Of a stretch of DNA of 7,781 nucleotides, positions 5,501 through 7,781 are shown piece after piece. Origin of the DNA: Synechococcales cyanobacterium PMM_0003 (GTDB lineage Bacteria > Cyanobacteriota > Cyanobacteriia > Pseudanabaenales > Pseudanabaenaceae); assembly GCA_949128015.1 (NCBI GenBank), contig CASBRC010000455.1:1-7781 (forward strand), read 5' to 3'. Both the position numbers and the translations under genes were made by a program. The notes below the pieces were generated by a model. That model did not search any database, had not been told where the DNA came from, and saw nothing but the letters and a program-made list of their open reading frames with translations. Each line of letters begins with the position of its first letter. Position 1 is the first letter of the stretch.

Positions 5501-6922
5501 ATGCCACAAGATGAAAACTTTCTCAGCTTTGATGAGATTTTTGAGGAATTAAATTATCGCCAAGCACAGCGAACATTACGCGATATTGTCGCCAATCTGG
5601 ACTTGTCAGAACGGGAGCGCCGTGGTCTAGAGGAGCCACTCGAAGAACTTCAGCAAATGCTCGACAAGTTAGAGCGTCAAGTTTTGCAAATTGCAGTATT
5701 TGGGATGGTGGGGCGCGGCAAATCATCGGTACTCAATGCGCTGATGGGTGGTCAAGTTTTTGAGACTGGCCCCTTGCATGGCGTAACTACCAGTCGCCAA
5801 GCAGCAGAGTGGCAAATATCGCGAGAGGCGATGCAAACTAATGGCGATCGCACCATTCTCAAAGCTTCATTTCAAGGCAGAGGTGAAGCTAGAATTGAAT
5901 TAATCGATACTCCTGGGATCGATGAGGTTGACGGAGAAGGACGTGCAGAACTGGCAAAGCGCATTGCTCAACAGGCAGATTTAATCTTATTTGTCGTAGC
6001 AGGAGATATTACCAAGGTTGAATATGATGCACTTTCAGAACTAAGAGGTGCGAGTAAACCGATCTTGCTAGTCTTCAACAAAATCGACCAATATCCGCCC
6101 GAAGATCGCCTTGCCATTTATGCCAAAATCCGCGATGAGAGAGTGAGAGAGATATTAACTGAAGATGAAATTGTAATGACGGCAGCTTCGCCTCTAGTCG
6201 CCAAAGCAATCCGTCAGCCCGATGGCTCCTTTGAAGCGGAACTAGTCAATGGGAAACCTCAAATTGAAGATCTCAAATTAAAAATTCTGGAAGTACTCGA
6301 TCGCGAAGGCAAATCTCTCATCGCTCTAAACACGATGTTGTTTGCGGATATGGTGCAAGAGCGCGTAGTCCAGCGCAAAATGTTTGTCCGCGATCGCCAA
6401 GCCAATCGCATCATCTGGAATTGTGTAATTACCCAAGCCGTTGCGATCGCAGTTAATCCCTTTACCGTAATCGATGTGATTAGCACCGCAATTATCGATG
6501 TGTCGATGATCGTGGCGCTTTCTAAGCTATATGGCATCAATATGAGCAATCGCGGCGCAATTTCGCTGATGCAAAAAATTGCGATCGGCATGGGTGGTAT
6601 CAGTGCCAGTGAATTTCTGGCTAACTTTGGTTTAAGTTCCCTCAAAGGTTTGCTGGGTATTGCCGCCCCCGCAACTGGTGGCTTGACTCTGGGCGGTTAT
6701 GTATCAATTGCGATCGCGCAAGCAGGTGTAGCGGGTTTCTCGACCTATGCGCTCGGACTGGTGACGAAGGAATATCTCGCCAATGGTGCATCATGGGGAG
6801 CAGATGGGCCAAAAGCAGTAGTTAAACGTATTTTAGACACGATAGATGAAGATTCAATCTTGGCAAGAATTAAAGATGAGCTTCGCGCCAAAATTGATTT
6901 GCGCAGGCTGAGAAAGGTTTAG
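5501..6922 (+). CDS. Era/Ras-like GTPase with DUF697-type C-terminus
   Basis: The 473-residue protein has a helical charged N-terminus (about 1-60) and then a complete G domain. The P-loop is GMVGRGKSS at 68-76, the switch I threonine is near 96-97 in HGVTTS, G3 is DTPGID at 136-141, G4 is NKID at 193-196, and G5 is likely TAAS at 227-230. The C-terminal part (about 298-440) has hydrophobic helices including VITQAVAIAVNPFTVIDVIS and a Gly/Ala-rich segment TGGLTLGGYVSIAIAQAGVA; I assign it to the DUF697-like region found on such GTPases. It should bind and hydrolyse GTP and probably associates with membrane. Its cellular target is unknown. The ATG has no obvious Shine-Dalgarno, but the next codons fit the conserved length. 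Transcription converges on the terminal gene pair with only 7 bases between stop codons and no terminator in between. Confidence 0.9.
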   Translation: MPQDENFLSFDEIFEELNYRQAQRTLRDIVANLDLSERERRGLEEPLEELQQMLDKLERQVLQIAVFGMVGRGKSSVLNALMGGQVFETGPLHGVTTSRQAAEWQISREAMQTNGDRTILKASFQGRGEARIELIDTPGIDEVDGEGRAELAKRIAQQADLILFVVAGDITKVEYDALSELRGASKPILLVFNKIDQYPPEDRLAIYAKIRDERVREILTEDEIVMTAASPLVAKAIRQPDGSFEAELVNGKPQIEDLKLKILEVLDREGKSLIALNTMLFADMVQERVVQRKMFVRDRQANRIIWNCVITQAVAIAVNPFTVIDVISTAIIDVSMIVALSKLYGINMSNRGAISLMQKIAIGMGGISASEFLANFGLSSLKGLLGIAAPATGGLTLGGYVSIAIAQAGVAGFSTYALGLVTKEYLANGASWGADGPKAVVKRILDTIDEDSILARIKDELRAKIDLRRLRKV

Positions 6923-6929
6923 TGTTTTG

Positions 6930-7556
6930 CTAACTTCGAGTAGCACGAGATTTATCAGGAATTTCAATTCCGTAGAGAAACATATGCAAAATTTCGAGAG
7001 GTGACATTGGCGGACTATGAAGCATGATCATTTCATTACTGGGATGAAGATGAAATCGCATATTTCCTACATTGTTTTTATGATTTGGAGGATTTAGATC
7101 AAATCTTAAAAAAGAAGGTGAAAATTTTTCAGGAAATCGAATTTCAAAATTAAATCCTAAAATCTGAGAAGGCTTGCTGGCTTCAGAAATAAGAATTGTA
7201 AAGTCGAACCAGCAGCCATTATTAAGTTTAAAATGTGGAATGTCCTGCCTATGCTTTTGATTTTTCTTGCCCCCTGTAATTACGTGATAGTTAGTTTGTT
7301 TAAATTTCGATCCTTCTCCAATTCTAAGCAAATCAAGAATATCTTTGGGTGGTTCTCCTCTCTTAAGTAGCTCATAAATCTCATGTCGCTGTGTGTCTAA
7401 TATCTTTTCATCACTCGCAAATATCAAACATTTGAAAATCTCTGACCACAAAGCCCTTGTGTCTTTTACTTCAAACAGTGATGTATTGCTTAAAGAGCGT
7501 TCTTGAATCTCTGCACACATCTCCTCCCAACTATTTTTGTCGCTCAAGCAAGTCAC
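6930..7556 (-). CDS. Hypothetical protein, second gene of an overlapping pair
   Basis: I do not recognise a named family. The 208-residue product has an acidic helical N-terminus (about 1-75), then a beta-rich half. This includes CWFDFTILI, GFNFEIRFP, FLRFDLNPPNH and the His-rich RFHLHPSNEM, followed by SPPMSPLEILHMFLYG and a basic tail. The RFD...HLHP...SP.EIL pattern looks like a conserved motif core and recalls small uncharacterised proteins with RYD...HLH motifs, but this is a resemblance only. There is no signal peptide. The furthest start is GTG at 7556-7554, overlapping the upstream gene by 26 bases. A TTG at codon 4 (7547-7545) sits 5 bases after GAGGTGA, a 7-base match to the 16S anti-Shine-Dalgarno, so the true product may be 205 residues. 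The region is AT-rich by eye and has no HIP1 site. Confidence 0.7.
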   Translation of the reverse strand: MTCLSDKNSWEEMCAEIQERSLSNTSLFEVKDTRALWSEIFKCLIFASDEKILDTQRHEIYELLKRGEPPKDILDLLRIGEGSKFKQTNYHVITGGKKNQKHRQDIPHFKLNNGCWFDFTILISEASKPSQILGFNFEIRFPEKFSPSFLRFDLNPPNHKNNVGNMRFHLHPSNEMIMLHSPPMSPLEILHMFLYGIEIPDKSRATRS

Positions 7557-7776
7557 CTCTATTGAGTAAAATTAGCCATTCTGCATATTCGGGATCGGTT
7601 GGAAGTTGACGGTTCTCAGCTAGGGTGATTACTTCATCATTAGTTTTACCTAAGTATTCTTGTAGCGCATCTATGCGTTCATCGCATTCTTCAGTAGTCA
7701 ATATTTCCGCATCTTTTTGTAAATAAAATGTCCTTGCCCCCACCCAACTAACAAAGTTAGGCGCATTGTGTAACAT
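7531..7776 (-). CDS. Small acidic hypothetical protein, first gene of the pair (5' end uncertain)
   Basis: From the ATG at 7776-7774 the product is 81 residues, MLHNAPNFVSWVGA onwards, with a helical acidic middle (TTEECDERIDALQEYLGKT) and an end in DLLERQK. No family is recognised. Only five bases lie upstream within the window and they contain no in-frame stop, so the gene could start further out and this may be the C-terminal part of a longer protein. The stop is inside the next gene, giving a 17-26 base overlap, the classic spacing of a translationally coupled pair. The small-acidic-first, larger-second order resembles toxin-antitoxin and other two-gene modules, but no DNA-binding or toxin motif is visible. 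Confidence 0.6.
   Translation of the reverse strand: MLHNAPNFVSWVGARTFYLQKDAEILTTEECDERIDALQEYLGKTNDEVITLAENRQLPTDPEYAEWLILLNRGDLLERQK
7553..7559 (-). promoter_or_regulatory. Strong Shine-Dalgarno inside the upstream gene
   Basis: The minus strand reads GAGGTGA, fitting the extended complement of the 16S rRNA 3' end. Because it overlaps the GTG start option and sits 5 bases before a TTG, it favours the TTG start at 7547 and suggests translational coupling to the upstream gene. Confidence 0.45.
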
Positions 7777-7781
7777 TAAAC

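Noticed and set aside
6259..6645. 128-codon minus-strand frame inside the GTPase gene
   Set aside because: It lies opposite a complete conserved G domain and DUF697-like coding sequence, has no recognisable protein features, and is a shadow of the real frame.
7531..7776. Confident assignment of the small protein as an antitoxin
   Set aside because: Only size, acidity and overlap support it; no helix-turn-helix, AbrB, RHH or similar motif is visible, and the 5' end may lie outside the window.

Overview
The window is cyanobacterial chromosome. By eye I count thirteen copies of the HIP1 octamer GCGATCGC (from 149, 454, 1582, 1588, 2625, 2878, 3265, 3911, 4154, 5844, 6390, 6443 and 6710). Two of the genes belong to families typical of cyanobacteria: a DUF3086 protein and a Tic22-like protein. 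The moderate GC, the many short perfect palindromes between genes and the protein sequences suggest a filamentous or Pseudanabaena-like lineage, but the genus is a guess.

Layout from left to right: a class I SAM methyltransferase on the minus strand, cut by the left edge (1-977); a 229-base gap with degenerate heptamer repeats and a 109-base near-palindrome that looks like a MITE (978-1206); a REC-EAL response regulator, a predicted c-di-GMP phosphodiesterase, on the minus strand (1207-2472); a 339-base divergent gap with a good -10 box for the EAL gene and two strong hairpins next to the following gene (2473-2811); a plus-strand DUF3086 protein with a coiled coil and an Arg-Asp-rich tail (2812-4314); a strong bidirectional terminator shared with a convergent Tic22-family gene (4363-5175, minus); a 325-base divergent gap with a spaced inverted repeat, a terminator-like hairpin and a 12-base palindrome (5176-5500); a plus-strand Era/Ras-like GTPase with a DUF697-type C-terminus (5501-6922); and a convergent minus-strand pair of overlapping small genes that I do not recognise (6930-7556 and 7531-7776). 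The second of these is close to the right edge.

The recognisable genes do not form one pathway. Each stands alone as a transcription unit, as is common in cyanobacteria: a signalling enzyme (c-di-GMP turnover), an exported or lumenal Tic22 homologue linked in the literature to envelope biogenesis, a membrane-associated GTPase, and a cyanobacterial protein of unknown function. The only operon-like arrangement is the terminal small-gene pair. It overlaps, lacks HIP1 sites and ends 7 bases from the GTPase, so it is the best candidate here for an undescribed two-gene module, though nothing in the sequence proves a function. The other notable signal is the density of long-stem hairpins: every intergenic gap over 200 bases holds at least one.
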